Shown here piece after piece: positions 9,150-17,909 of a stretch of 64,000 nt of DNA. Within the stretch, counting starts at the first letter, position 1; every line of letters starts with the position of its first letter. Source of the stretch: Opitutales bacterium (lineage in GTDB: Bacteria; Verrucomicrobiota; Verrucomicrobiia; Opitutales; UBA953); NCBI GenBank assembly GCA_017440935.1, contig JAFSAO010000001.1, positions 24,183-88,182 of the forward strand, in the 5' to 3' direction. The translations under genes and the position numbers were made by a program. The notes below the pieces were generated by a model, which was given only the letters and a program-made list of their open reading frames with translations, searched no databases and was not told where the DNA came from.

Positions 9150-9908
9150 ATGAAAAAACACATAACCATTGCCGCCCTCTTAGTCGCGGGAACAAGCCTC
9201 GCTAATGCGGGAACGGCAAACTTTACGTTCAATTCTCCTATTGATGGAGCAACAAATATAACCGTTGCTTTCAGATCAACGGAAACAGTTACCGGAAGTT
9301 TAGATATGATTGTTTCCGGGGCAAAAATTGAGATTTCTCAAGGTGGGGATTTCGGCTGGTCAACCGTTAGAGGAGATATTGTTTCTCCATATAATTCTTC
9401 GTCCCTTAAATGGAACAACGATGTCGCGTTGTCAGAGATTTCGAGCGTTTCCGGAATTACCGTAGACGCATTAAAGAACATTACTCAAGGAATCGGAGAT
9501 TATTTCGGTCCTTCCGGAAATCCGCAGGTCGTAACCCTTTCCGGGCTGGCTGCCAACACCGAGTACGCGATTACAACTATTTGGGGGCCGGTGGAAAAAT
9601 CTTGGAAACTTGATTTTACTCAAGGGTCCTTTGTCGAAGGACATTATGGTAATCTATTCTTGAGTCAGGCACATAATACAGAATGGGAAAAGTTTGATGA
9701 ACTTTCCGGTCCGTCTTCCGGCGTTTCGATTTGCGGGATTAAAACAATTGTGCGTTCCGATGAAACGGGAAATATTTCTTTTACAGGGACATCTAATTCC
9801 GAGATTGCCTTTGTGAGTGTTTCTGCAATTCCGGAGCCGTCGGCGTTTGGGATGCTTGCGGGGGTAGGTGCTCTTGCGCTTGCGGTTTCCCGTCGTCGTC
9901 GAAAATAG
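9150..9908 (+). CDS. PEP-CTERM sorting domain protein 1
   Basis: This is a secreted protein of 252 residues. The signal peptide is MKKHITIAALLVAGTSLANA. The middle is a Gly/Ser/Thr/Asn-rich beta-type region with no enzyme motif I recognise. The C-terminus is IPEPSAFGMLAGVGALALAV followed by SRRRRK: a PEP motif, a transmembrane helix and a basic end. Proteins with this tail are processed by an exosortase and placed at the cell surface or in exopolysaccharide. No exosortase gene is in this window. The two other PEP-CTERM proteins here share its ends but not its middle. Base composition is lower in GC than neighbouring genes. Confidence 0.88.
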   Translation: MKKHITIAALLVAGTSLANAGTANFTFNSPIDGATNITVAFRSTETVTGSLDMIVSGAKIEISQGGDFGWSTVRGDIVSPYNSSSLKWNNDVALSEISSVSGITVDALKNITQGIGDYFGPSGNPQVVTLSGLAANTEYAITTIWGPVEKSWKLDFTQGSFVEGHYGNLFLSQAHNTEWEKFDELSGPSSGVSICGIKTIVRSDETGNISFTGTSNSEIAFVSVSAIPEPSAFGMLAGVGALALAVSRRRRK

Positions 9909-9953
9909 CAGGTAATAATAGATAAGAGTAAGCAGAGTTAAGATAAATAAATC

Positions 9954-9995
9954 GGCGTTCCCGTGAGGATTTTCTGCACGGGAACGCTTTTTTTA
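9954..9995 (+). terminator. Terminator of PEP-CTERM gene 1 built from an inverted CGGGAACG pair
   Basis: gcgttcccgtg (CGTTCCC at 9956) pairs with cacgggaacgc (GGGAACG at 9980) across a loop of about ten bases, followed by seven T. Confidence 0.9.
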
Positions 9996-10038
9996 TTTCG
10001 GCGGGAACGCGAATTGCTTAGTTTTTAAGGCGATTTCT

Positions 10039-10566
10039 ATGAAAAAACTTTTAATTCAGATTTTTGCGGTGTGCGTGTGTGCATTTATGTTTTCCGGATG
10101 TGCCGGAATGAATGCCGGAGGAAAAAATCCGTGGGCTCCGCCGGAAAAGAAAAAGCCGTTGGCGGAACGTTGGGACGAAGCAGAGAAAAAGGCGGAAGAA
10201 ACGAAGAAAGCTGCGGCAGAAGGCGGGCAGAGCGCAGAGGGAATCCCGAGCGCGACGGTTACCGTGGCGGAATCTCACGAAGTGGCGGAAGTCGTTTTTG
10301 CCGAGCCGACAATGGCGGTTGCGTATCGCTTGGGCGGAATCCGCGTTCCCGTGAAAAAGGGCGAAGTTTTTGCGTTGCGCGGGAAAGATTTGGCGTTGTC
10401 GGGCGTGGCTCGGTTGGACGTGATTGACGGCGACACGCTGGGCTTTGCCGTGGTTGCGGGTTCGCCCGCTATCGGGGATTTGGTGACGATTCCGGGAAAG
10501 AAGTTGCGGGAAGAAATGCAGACGAAATTCCCCGGAAGCGTTCCGCCGGAAGCAATGAAAGAATAA
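10039..10566 (+). CDS. Predicted lipoprotein, function unknown
   Basis: The 175-residue product has a lipoprotein signal peptide ending FMFSGC, so the mature protein would be lipid-anchored through that Cys. Next comes a Lys/Glu/Ala-rich, probably helical segment (about 33-72, PPEKKKPLAERWDEAEKKA). The globular end (about 80-175) is rich in Val and Gly and contains RVPVKKGEVFALRGKDLAL. I do not recognise the family. The BadF-type kinase gene begins 19 bp downstream, so they may be cotranscribed, but nothing in the sequence links their functions. Confidence 0.75.
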   Translation: MKKLLIQIFAVCVCAFMFSGCAGMNAGGKNPWAPPEKKKPLAERWDEAEKKAEETKKAAAEGGQSAEGIPSATVTVAESHEVAEVVFAEPTMAVAYRLGGIRVPVKKGEVFALRGKDLALSGVARLDVIDGDTLGFAVVAGSPAIGDLVTIPGKKLREEMQTKFPGSVPPEAMKE

Positions 10567-10585
10567 TTTTTTTGAGGAAAATCGC

Positions 10586-11593
10586 ATGGCGGAGCTTTCC
10601 GAATCGAAATTTTTTGTCGGCGTTGACGGCGGAGGCACGAAAACGCGTGCGTTGATTGTTTCCGCCGACGGCACACGCCGCGGGAGTGCGCTTGCGGGAG
10701 CGTCCAATCCGAACAGTGTCGGCGCGGAAGCTGCGCTTGCGAATTTGCGTCGTGCGTTGATTGACGCGGCGGAGTCCGCCGGAATTGAGCCGCATTTTGA
10801 GGCGGGATTTTTCGGTATTTCCGGCGTGAATGACAGTGTCGCTGCTCGTTATTTGCGCGAAAAAATTGCGGCGTTTGAGGGCGTTTCGCAAAATCGTTTT
10901 CTCGTTGAAAACGACACACGTTCGTTGTGTGCGGCGACGTTCGGAATGCACAGCGGAGTCGTGCTTATCGCGGGAACGGGCTCGAAGTGCTACGGGCGCA
11001 CCGAAGACGGGCGCGAGTGGGAAACGGGCGGTTACGATTTTCACGTTTCCGACGAAGCGAGCGCGTTTGACCTTGCGCGGCGCGGGCTGACCGCCGCCGT
11101 GCGTGCGGCGGACGGGCGCGGCGCTCCGACCGTTCTCAAAGAAATTCTCTTCCGCGAATTGCAAATTTCCGAGACGGGGCAAATTTCTCAGCGCCTGCAT
11201 CAGGATTCGTTGAAAAATCCCGGCAAACCGATGTCGAAGGATGAAATCGCGGCGCTCGCGCGCTTTGTCGATGAAGCGTATTTGGCGGGCGATCCCGTCG
11301 CGAAAGAGATTCTTGAATCAGCGATGGAGGATTTGGTGAAAATGGTGACGACGGTAATCGCGAAGCTCGAAATTCCTGCGGGAACGGCGAGGCTGGGAAT
11401 TACCGGAGGCGTTATTTTGCACGAACCGTGCGGCGGAATTTTCCGGAAAAAAATGGAGCTTGCCGTTCCCGGAATCGAAATCGTGGAGCCGGAATTGCCT
11501 CCGGTGGTCGGTGCGGCGATTCGGGCGCTTTCTCTCGGAGGGATTGAAATTACGCCCGAAATTATGGCGAACCTACGGGGCAGTTATTCCTAA
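10586..11593 (+). CDS. BadF/BadG/BcrA-type ATPase, probable N-acetylglucosamine kinase
   Basis: This sugar kinase of the ASKHA fold most likely phosphorylates an amino sugar such as GlcNAc in cell-wall recycling. Of 335 residues, the N-terminal phosphate-1 loop is FVGVDGGGTKTRALIV (about 10-25). The second phosphate loop is VLIAGTGSKCYGR (about 128-140), and GYDFHVSDEASAFDLAR is the GWG-like hinge of GlcNAc kinases. An adenosine loop LGITGGVI lies near 270. GAGG is present upstream of the start as a ribosome-binding site (10573-10580 region). Substrate is inferred from the family only. Confidence 0.82.
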   Translation: MAELSESKFFVGVDGGGTKTRALIVSADGTRRGSALAGASNPNSVGAEAALANLRRALIDAAESAGIEPHFEAGFFGISGVNDSVAARYLREKIAAFEGVSQNRFLVENDTRSLCAATFGMHSGVVLIAGTGSKCYGRTEDGREWETGGYDFHVSDEASAFDLARRGLTAAVRAADGRGAPTVLKEILFRELQISETGQISQRLHQDSLKNPGKPMSKDEIAALARFVDEAYLAGDPVAKEILESAMEDLVKMVTTVIAKLEIPAGTARLGITGGVILHEPCGGIFRKKMELAVPGIEIVEPELPPVVGAAIRALSLGGIEITPEIMANLRGSYS

Positions 11594-11618
11594 TTTCTCA
11601 TTTTTAATTTTTTAAGAA

Positions 11619-12791
11619 ATGCCTGCTTCTCCGCATTTTATTTTGGTGGTCGGCGACGACGATTTTCTCGTCGATCGCGAAGCGCGCGCGCGTTTTGAAG
11701 CGCTTAGCGCGAATGCGGAAGATGAAATGTCGAGGGAGATTATCGACGGTACGGCGACGAAAGTCGCGGAAGTCGAGAGCGTGATGTCGGCATTTCTCGC
11801 GGCAACACGCACGGTTTCTCTTTTCGGTGGAAGGAAATACGTTTGGTTGAGAAATTTGAATTGGCTCGCCGACGGCGTGATTCGTGTAAAAACGGCGGAT
11901 GCCGCAGATGTTCCCGCGAAGAAGGGTAGGGGAAAAGCGGCAGCGAAAAAAGATATTCTCGAAGATTCTGTCGACAAAATCGCGGAGGAATTTGCGGCGA
12001 GCGATCCCGCATCCCTGTGCGTGGTGATTTCCGTGGTGCGACCGGACAAGCGCCGCACGCCGTCGAAAAAACTTTTGAAGGTCGGAGAGGTCGTCGCAAT
12101 TGCGTCGATGAATGATTCCGAAGAGCTGGTTTTTACGCTGGAAAAAGCGGCGCGGGAACTTGGTGTTTCCCTCGACGAGGACGCGGCGCGCTTGCTCGTG
12201 GGAAAAGTTAACGGGCATATGCGGATGACGTTTTCCGAGTTGGAGAAACTTGCGTGCTACGTCGGCAAGGGCGGAAATATTGACGCGGAAACGGTGATGA
12301 AACTCGTTCCCGTATTCGGTTCCGGCGATTTCTTCGAGCCGGTGGAATTTTTCTTTGCCGGGGATTTGGAAGGAACTCTCGCCGCGCTGAAACGTTTCTT
12401 TTTCAACAATTCGTCGGCGCGACCGCTTCTTTCCGCGTTGCAGAACCGGAATCGTTTGCTGATTCAGTTGCGGGCGCTGGTGGATGCCGGAGATGCGTCG
12501 TTGAGTTTTCGCGGCGGAATCTCCAAAAGCGCAATCGAATCCGCAAGTGCGCGTTACGGGCATCTTTTCGGCGGGAACGACGAAAAATCTTCGCTCAATC
12601 TTTTTTCGCAAAATGCGTGGTATGTCGGCGAAAAAGTTGCGGGAACGACACTTAAAAACAAGGCGATAACGCTGAAACGCCTAATTGATTGGCAACTGGA
12701 TTTCGTCCGCGCTTTTGAGGCGCTGATTTCCCGCCCCGGAGAAGATGAAGCCGTGATGCGGGAACTCGCCGCTCGTTGCTTGAGCAAATAG
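11619..12791 (+). CDS. holA: DNA polymerase III subunit delta
   Basis: Delta is the clamp-opening subunit of the clamp loader. The 390-residue protein shows the family layout: an N-terminal region with ILVVGDDDFLVDREARARF, the SLFGGRKYVWLRN segment (delta contacts the beta clamp through a nearby hydrophobic wedge), and a C-terminal collar region with FFNNSSARPLLSALQNRNRL. It is longer than E. coli HolA (343 residues) because of a Lys/Ala-rich insert (about 100-120, AKKGRGKAAAKKD). No cotranscribed neighbour is evident; rpsT, a frequent holA neighbour, is absent here. Confidence 0.85.
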   Translation: MPASPHFILVVGDDDFLVDREARARFEALSANAEDEMSREIIDGTATKVAEVESVMSAFLAATRTVSLFGGRKYVWLRNLNWLADGVIRVKTADAADVPAKKGRGKAAAKKDILEDSVDKIAEEFAASDPASLCVVISVVRPDKRRTPSKKLLKVGEVVAIASMNDSEELVFTLEKAARELGVSLDEDAARLLVGKVNGHMRMTFSELEKLACYVGKGGNIDAETVMKLVPVFGSGDFFEPVEFFFAGDLEGTLAALKRFFFNNSSARPLLSALQNRNRLLIQLRALVDAGDASLSFRGGISKSAIESASARYGHLFGGNDEKSSLNLFSQNAWYVGEKVAGTTLKNKAITLKRLIDWQLDFVRAFEALISRPGEDEAVMRELAARCLSK

Positions 12792-12852
12792 GCGCCGACG
12801 GGCATTTGCGTCGCTTTTTCCGGTCTTTTTGCCATTCTTTCAAAAATTGCCG

Positions 12853-12881
12853 TTGACAGTGCGCCTGCAAAACGGTTTGAT
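12853..12881 (+). promoter_or_regulatory. Putative promoter of rpmJ-rpmE
   Basis: TTGACA (12853-12858), a 17-bp spacer and TTTGAT (12876-12881) lie 34 bp before the rpmJ start. I see no clear palindrome resembling a Zur box, although these zinc-free paralogues are Zur-regulated in some bacteria. Confidence 0.6.
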
Positions 12882-12914
12882 GAACCACTCATTCAATTTC
12901 AAAGGGACAGTATT

Positions 12915-13040
12915 ATGAAAGTTTCATCTTCACTCAAGTCGCTCAAAGGACGCCACCCGAACTGCCAAGTCGTTCGTCGCCGCGGTCGCGTCTACGTCAT
13001 CAATAAAACGCACCCGCGCTACAAAGCGCGCCAGGGCTAA
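12915..13040 (+). CDS. rpmJ: 50S ribosomal protein L36, zinc-free form
   Basis: The 41-codon frame starts [17 protein letters not shown] and ends RYKARQG, with the [12 protein letters not shown] core of L36. The zinc-binding form has a C-x2-C and a further Cys/His pair; only one Cys remains here, so this is the YkgO-like C- type. rpmE follows 26 bp downstream. Pairing of L36-2 with L31B in one transcript is the usual arrangement of zinc-independent paralogues. Confidence 0.95.
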   Translation: MKVSSSLKSLKGRHPNCQVVRRRGRVYVINKTHPRYKARQG

Positions 13041-13066
13041 TTTCAGCGCGAAAAGGATAAACCGTT

Positions 13067-13315
13067 ATGAAGAAAAATATTCATCCTTCCGTTAACTTTG
13101 TTTGCTTCCGCGACGTTTCTACGGGACGTAAGTTCCTCACGACGTCTACGCTTTCCTCCAAGGAAAAGGAAGTCATCGACGGTATCGAATACTGCGTGAT
13201 TCCGCGTGACGTTACGGCTGACTCTCACCCGGCCTACACCGGGGAAAAGCGCTTCGTTGACACCGCCGGTCGCGTTGACAAATTCCAGAGCAAGTTTGCT
13301 CGCCGCCGCCGCTAA
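13067..13315 (+). CDS. rpmE: 50S ribosomal protein L31, type B (zinc-free)
   Basis: This 82-residue protein begins MKKNIHPSVNFVCFRDVSTG and has the type B signature KFLTTSTL with HPAYTGEKRFVDTAGRVDKF near the end. Type A L31 carries four zinc-binding cysteines; this protein has two scattered Cys only, so it belongs to the zinc-independent type B. It sits in the large subunit and bridges towards the 30S head. Its operon partner upstream is zinc-free L36. A strong terminator follows. Confidence 0.95.
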   Translation: MKKNIHPSVNFVCFRDVSTGRKFLTTSTLSSKEKEVIDGIEYCVIPRDVTADSHPAYTGEKRFVDTAGRVDKFQSKFARRRR

Positions 13316-13330
13316 TACTGTTCCTGCAAC

Positions 13331-13371
13331 GGCAAAAAAACTCCCGCAAGATTCTGCGGGAGTTTTTTTTG
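13331..13371 (+). terminator. Intrinsic terminator of rpmJ-rpmE
   Basis: aaactcccgcaa / ttctgcgggagttt hairpin followed by eight T. Confidence 0.9.
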
Positions 13372-13426
13372 CGAAAATTTCAATTTTGCGTTCACGGCGG
13401 GAACGCTGTTTTATCTCTTTCCATAT

Positions 13427-14419
13427 ATGAAAGCTAAAGCCCTTGTTTATAACGAAACCGGAAAACCGCTCGAAGTTCTAGCGTTGCAGGAAATCGACGT
13501 TCCCGCGCCTGCTGCCGACGAAGTTACCGTCGCTCTCGAAATGGCGGTGGTTCACCCGTCCGATATGGGAATGATCAGCGGCACTTACGGGCGTTTGCGC
13601 GATTTGCCTGCCGTCGCCGGACGAGAAGGCGTGGGGCGCATTTCTGCCGTTGGAGAAAATGTTAAAAATCTCGCAATCGGCGATCGCGTTCGTATGCCGG
13701 AAGATGCGGGTGTGTGGCGCGAAGCGATTACCGTTCCCGCGTCGGAAATCGAAAAGGTTCCTTCGGACGTTCCCGCGGAATTGGCGGCGATGGCGTTCAT
13801 CAATCCGATGACGGTTTGGCGGATTCTTCATGATTTTGTCGAACTCAAGCCGGGCGATTGGGTTTTGCAAAATGCGGGAAGTTCCGCGCTCGGACAATGT
13901 CTGGTTCAAATGGCGCACGCGCTCGGTTTGAAAACGGTTTCGATGGTGCGCAACGTCGAAAAATGGGAGCCGATTTTGAAATCGCTCGGCGCAGATGCCG
14001 TTTTGCCGGAAGAAAAAGATTCGATCAAAAAAATCGCGGAAATCGTCGGCGGGAAAGTGAATTTGCCGAAACTCGCGCTCAATTCCATCGGCGGCGAAAG
14101 TGCGGCGCGCCTCACGCGTATGGTCGGCTTCGCGGGAACGATCGTTACGTTCGGCGGTATGACGGGAGATTTGATTCGTTTTCCCACGCGCGAATTTATT
14201 TTTAACGATTTGCGTTTGCGCGGATTTTGGATGGACCGATGGAATCGCGCGGCTTCGCCCGAAGCGAAAGCGGAAATGGCGGACAAAATTTTCGGAATGA
14301 TGCGCGAAGGAAAGCTCAACATGGCAGTCGATGCCGTGTATCCGCTTTCCGATTACAAAAACGCAATCGCCCGTGCGCTCGAAGGCGGGCGCAATGGCAA
14401 GGTTTTGTTCAAGGCGTAA
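13427..14419 (+). CDS. Trans-2-enoyl-ACP/CoA reductase of the MDR superfamily (MECR/ETR-like)
   Basis: This NADPH-dependent medium-chain reductase probably reduces the 2,3 double bond of enoyl thioesters, the last step of a fatty acid elongation cycle. The 330-residue protein lacks the catalytic zinc ligands of alcohol dehydrogenases. It shows the MECR pattern: AVVHPSDMGMISGTYG near the N-terminus, LPAVAGREGVG, the nucleotide-binding WVLQNAGSSALGQCLVQMAH (about 145-165), and LRLRGFWMDRW, which matches the RGFW element of ETR/MECR. A quinone oxidoreductase function is the alternative. It could work with the KAS-ACP pair at 4.7-6.3 kb, but they are not linked. Confidence 0.8.
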   Translation: MKAKALVYNETGKPLEVLALQEIDVPAPAADEVTVALEMAVVHPSDMGMISGTYGRLRDLPAVAGREGVGRISAVGENVKNLAIGDRVRMPEDAGVWREAITVPASEIEKVPSDVPAELAAMAFINPMTVWRILHDFVELKPGDWVLQNAGSSALGQCLVQMAHALGLKTVSMVRNVEKWEPILKSLGADAVLPEEKDSIKKIAEIVGGKVNLPKLALNSIGGESAARLTRMVGFAGTIVTFGGMTGDLIRFPTREFIFNDLRLRGFWMDRWNRAASPEAKAEMADKIFGMMREGKLNMAVDAVYPLSDYKNAIARALEGGRNGKVLFKA

Positions 14420-14455
14420 TCTTTAAGCATTAAGCTCTAATCTTTAATCTTTCTT
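14418..14455. repeat. Intergenic echo repeat, period 7
   Basis: Five degenerate 7-bp units in tandem fill the whole gap between the enoyl reductase and argH: aatcttt, aagcatt, aagctct, aatcttt, aatcttt. Confidence 0.6.
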
Positions 14456-14458
14456 TCC

Positions 14459-15892
14459 ATGGCAAAAAAATCTTCGACGACGAAAAAGACAGCGGCTCGC
14501 AAGGAGCAGGCAACTTGGGGCGGACGCTTTTCGCAAGGTCCCGCCGAGCTGATGCTCAAATTCAGCGAAAGCGTTTCGTTTGACGCGCGCCTTGCGCCGT
14601 TTGACATTGCGGGAAGCAAAGCGCAGGCGAAGATGCTTGCCCACGTCGGCATTATCTCCAAAAAAGAATGCAACGATATTGTGCGCGGGCTCGATGCAAT
14701 TTTGAAGGAAATTGAAGCCGGAAAATTTGAATGGAACATCGCGCTTGAAGACGTTCACATGAACATCGAGCAGGCGTTGACGAAGCGCGTTCCCGCCGCC
14801 GCGAAACTGCACACGGCGCGTTCCCGCAACGATCAGGTGGCAACGGATATGCGTCTGTTTTTCAAGGACGCGAGCGCGAAAATTTTTGAAAAACTCGGTG
14901 CGCTGATGAACACGTTGCTCGATGTTGCGGCGCGCAATCAGGACGTTTACATTCCCGGATTTACGCATTTGCAACGCGCGCAACCGGTTTCCGTCGCGCA
15001 TCATTTGCTCGCCTACGTCGAAATGTTTTCCCGCGACCGCGAGCGTTTTGCGGCAGTTTTTGACCACGCGAACTGGTCGCCGCTCGGGTCGGGAGCGATT
15101 GCGGGAACGACTCTTCCGATTGACCGCGAATTTTCCGCGATTGAAATGGATTTTGTCGATGATCGCGGGAACGCGCGTGTGACGCGCAACAGCATGGATG
15201 CGGTTTCCGACCGCGATACGTTTATCGAATTTGCTTCGGCGTGTGCGCTTTGCGGCGTGCATTTTTCGCGTATCGCGGAAGATTTGATCTTGTGGAATTC
15301 CTCGGAGTTCGGCTTCGTCGCGCTTCCCGATACGTTTACGACGGGTTCGTCGCTGATGCCGCAGAAGAAAAATCCGGATTCGCTCGAATTGCTCCGAGGG
15401 AAATCCGCCCGACTGCACGGCAATCTGGTTGCGCTCGTCACGATGGTCAAAGGCTTGCCGCTGACTTACAATCGCGATTTGCAGGAAGACAAACCGCCGG
15501 TGTTTGATTCGTTCGACACGGTGATGATTTCGCTCGATGTTTTGCGGGAAACGCTCGCGGGAGCGTCGATGCGCGCCGACCGTTGTGCCGCCGCCGTTGC
15601 CGATCCGCTTTTGCTCGCCACGGACGTGGCGGATTATCTCGTGCGCGCGGGTGTGCCGTTCCGCGAAGCGCATCACGTTGTCGGGCATCTCGTTGCGCTC
15701 GCGGAAAAAGAAGGTTTACCGCTGAATGAGCTCCCGTTTGAGAAAGTGAAAAAAGTGCACCCGAAACTGCGGGAAGATTGGGTGAAGGTTTTCGATCTGA
15801 AAACGGCGATGGCATCGCGGGAACGCGTTGGCATGCCCGGCCCGAAGCAGGTTAAAAAACAAATTCTCGACTGGCGCAAACGTTTGGTTTGA
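14459..15892 (+). CDS. argH: Argininosuccinate lyase
   Basis: This enzyme splits argininosuccinate into arginine and fumarate, the last step of arginine synthesis, as a cytoplasmic homotetramer. The 477-residue protein carries the fumarase/aspartase-superfamily signature [12 protein letters not shown] near residue 300. It also has [13 protein letters not shown] (about 120) and [13 protein letters not shown] (about 165), which form the active site. A basic N-terminal extension ([17 protein letters not shown]) precedes the conserved WGGRFSQGP start; the first Met is used because the extension is in frame and no later Met precedes WGGRF. No other arg gene is adjacent. Confidence 0.96.
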   Translation: MAKKSSTTKKTAARKEQATWGGRFSQGPAELMLKFSESVSFDARLAPFDIAGSKAQAKMLAHVGIISKKECNDIVRGLDAILKEIEAGKFEWNIALEDVHMNIEQALTKRVPAAAKLHTARSRNDQVATDMRLFFKDASAKIFEKLGALMNTLLDVAARNQDVYIPGFTHLQRAQPVSVAHHLLAYVEMFSRDRERFAAVFDHANWSPLGSGAIAGTTLPIDREFSAIEMDFVDDRGNARVTRNSMDAVSDRDTFIEFASACALCGVHFSRIAEDLILWNSSEFGFVALPDTFTTGSSLMPQKKNPDSLELLRGKSARLHGNLVALVTMVKGLPLTYNRDLQEDKPPVFDSFDTVMISLDVLRETLAGASMRADRCAAAVADPLLLATDVADYLVRAGVPFREAHHVVGHLVALAEKEGLPLNELPFEKVKKVHPKLREDWVKVFDLKTAMASRERVGMPGPKQVKKQILDWRKRLV

Positions 15893-15921
15893 GGTTTGAG
15901 TTTTCGACACTGTCGGGCGAC

Positions 15922-15970
15922 AAAAAAACGAAGATTTCGCGTTCCGTGCGGAATCTTCGTTTTTTTTTTG
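15922..15970 (+). terminator. Intrinsic terminator of argH
   Basis: aaacgaagattt / aatcttcgtttt inverted repeat with about a dozen bases of loop, followed by a T run. Confidence 0.88.
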
Positions 15971-16057
15971 TTCGGGTTTTAATTCCGGAATTAGCTCCAG
16001 ACCCTAATTTTTCGCGCATTTCTCTGCGATTTTTCTTTTTCGGGAACGCTTTTTTCG

Positions 16058-16063
16058 TATAAT
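16058..16063 (+). promoter_or_regulatory. Putative -10 box of the universal stress gene
   Basis: A perfect TATAAT lies 60 bp before the start codon. No good -35 hexamer is visible; the expected spacer (16041-16057) contains a CGGGAACG word at 16041. Confidence 0.4.
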
Positions 16064-16122
16064 CAGCGTCGTAGAACGAACAACACCCCTTACCCCACAA
16101 ATTAACGAAAGGTTTACTAACA

Positions 16123-16977
16123 ATGAGAAGAATTTTGGCTTGTATTGACGGCTCCAGTTACGGGCAAATTTGCGCAAAATATGCCGTTTGGCTTTCGAAG
16201 CAACTCGACGTGAAGGTAACCGCGCTTTACGTGTCCGAACTCTGGCAGTATGAAACCCCGTTGATTGCCGATTTCGGCGGAACGCTCGGCACGCAACCGT
16301 ATCTTGGGCTGACGGCGCAACTGAAAGAAATTGAAAACGGCAAGGCGAAGGCTATTTGCGATTACGTGAAGAAACTTTTTGCGGACGCGGGAATTCCCGA
16401 CAACGTGGAATTTGAGCACCGTTCGGGCTTGCTCGTGGATTGCATCGACGAGTTTGAAAATCAGCGCAAAAACATTGATTTCATCATTCTCGGCAAACGC
16501 GGGGAAAATGCGAATTTGGCAAAAGGACATCTCGGCTCGAACATGGAACGCGTGATTCGCGCGTCGCGCCGTCCGTGCTTTGTCGCTAACCGCAAATTCA
16601 TCGAGCAGAAGAAAATTCTCCTCGCCTACGACGGAAGCCCGTCGGCAACGCGTGCGCTGAATTGGTTGGCAAACACGAAGGCGTTCCCGACCTGCGAAAT
16701 CCACGTTGTCAGCGTCGGGAAAACGGGAGCGGAAGCCGAAGCCTCGAAGTTGATTATCGAAGCGGAATCGATTTTCCAAGGCACGGACAAAAAGCCGATT
16801 TGCCAAGTGCTTTCCGGGGCTCCGGGCGAAGCGATTGAGCAATATGTAATTGAAAACGACATTACGGCGCTGATAATGGGCGCATACGGGCATTCCCGCA
16901 TTCGCCAGTTTATCATCGGGAGCACGACGTCCGAACTCGTTCGCCGTTGCCTCGTTCCCGTCGTGATGTTCCGATAA
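16123..16977 (+). CDS. Tandem-domain universal stress protein
   Basis: The 284-residue cytoplasmic protein is two UspA folds in tandem. Domain 1 (about 1-150) begins RRILACIDGSSYGQICAKYA; domain 2 (about 165-284) begins KKILLAYDGSPSATRAL. Domain 2 keeps the ATP-binding pattern G-x2-G-x9-GS in MGAYGHSRIRQFIIGSTTSE. Domain 1 has the weaker LGKRGENANLAKGHLGSNME, which also fits. Such proteins bind ATP and help cells survive starvation or oxidative stress; the precise role is not readable. It is a single-gene unit between two terminators. Confidence 0.9.
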   Translation: MRRILACIDGSSYGQICAKYAVWLSKQLDVKVTALYVSELWQYETPLIADFGGTLGTQPYLGLTAQLKEIENGKAKAICDYVKKLFADAGIPDNVEFEHRSGLLVDCIDEFENQRKNIDFIILGKRGENANLAKGHLGSNMERVIRASRRPCFVANRKFIEQKKILLAYDGSPSATRALNWLANTKAFPTCEIHVVSVGKTGAEAEASKLIIEAESIFQGTDKKPICQVLSGAPGEAIEQYVIENDITALIMGAYGHSRIRQFIIGSTTSELVRRCLVPVVMFR

Positions 16978-17009
16978 ACGGGAAAACCCGAAACGTTCGC
17001 GTTAAAAAA

Positions 17010-17050
17010 CGGGGAGCCGGATTTGTTATTCCGGTTCTCCCGCTTTTTTT
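17010..17050 (+). terminator. Intrinsic terminator of the universal stress gene
   Basis: cggggagccgga / tccggttctcccg with a nine-base loop, then seven T. Confidence 0.88.
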
Positions 17051-17102
17051 GCGTTAAATTTCAATTTGAGGAAATGCGGAAAAAGGGTAAGGATTTCGGA
17101 CG

Positions 17103-17900
17103 ATGAATCCTGTTTTGGAAATCAAAGATTTGTGCGTGGATTTTTATTCGCGCGGGAACGTGTCGCCGGCGGTGCGGGGCGTTTCGTTTGATTTGAAGAA
17201 GGGAGAAATTCTTGCGGTTGTCGGCGAAAGCGGTAGCGGAAAGTCCGTAACGTCGCAGGCGCTAACCGGACTGTTGCCCGGAGAGCCGACGTGCCGAGTG
17301 CGCGGGAGCGTGAAGCTCGACGGACGCGAAATTCTCGGGTTGCCGGAGCGCGAATTGCGCAAAATTCGCGGTCGGGAAATCGCGTATATTTTTCAGGATC
17401 CGCTCAGTTCGCTCAATCCGGTTTACACGGTCGGCTGGCAAATTGAAGAAGCCCTGCGTTTTCACGTTCCCGCGTTGAAAACGGCGCCTGCGCGGCGTGA
17501 GCGCGTGCGTGAAGTGCTTTTCGCCGTCGGCGTGAATCCGGACTTGGCGGATTCGTTCCCGCACCAGTTTTCCGGCGGAATGCAACAACGCGTGATGATT
17601 GCGATGGCACTTGCCTGCGAACCGAAAATTCTCGTTGCGGACGAGCCGACAACGGCGCTGGACGTTACGATTCAAAAACAAATCATGGATTTGCTTCTCT
17701 CCCTGCGGGAACGCTTCGGCATGAGCGTTTTGCTGATTACGCACAATTTCGGAATCGTGGCGCAGACGGCAGATCGCGCGGTGGTGCTTTTTCGCGGCGA
17801 AAAAGTAGAGGAAGGTCGCGCCGCAGACGTGATTTCCTTTCCGCAACACGAATACACGCGTGCGTTGCTCGCTTGCGTGCCGCGCTTGAAATTCGCGTAA
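17103..17900 (+). CDS. ABC transporter ATP-binding protein, oligopeptide (DppD/OppD) type
   Basis: This nucleotide-binding subunit would power an inner-membrane peptide or related importer. The 265-residue protein has all ABC motifs: Walker A GESGSGKS (about 41-48), Q-loop [11 protein letters not shown], signature FSGGMQQRV (about 157), Walker [13 protein letters not shown] (about 177) and the H-loop ITHNFG. The [10 protein letters not shown] and [12 protein letters not shown] elements place it with DppD/OppD. It ends VPRL near the C-terminus, shorter than DppD because the Cys-rich iron-sulfur tail is missing. No permease or binding-protein gene is adjacent, so its partners must be elsewhere. 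Confidence 0.88.
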   Translation: MNPVLEIKDLCVDFYSRGNVSPAVRGVSFDLKKGEILAVVGESGSGKSVTSQALTGLLPGEPTCRVRGSVKLDGREILGLPERELRKIRGREIAYIFQDPLSSLNPVYTVGWQIEEALRFHVPALKTAPARRERVREVLFAVGVNPDLADSFPHQFSGGMQQRVMIAMALACEPKILVADEPTTALDVTIQKQIMDLLLSLRERFGMSVLLITHNFGIVAQTADRAVVLFRGEKVEEGRAADVISFPQHEYTRALLACVPRLKFA

Positions 17901-17909
17901 CGAAACGTG

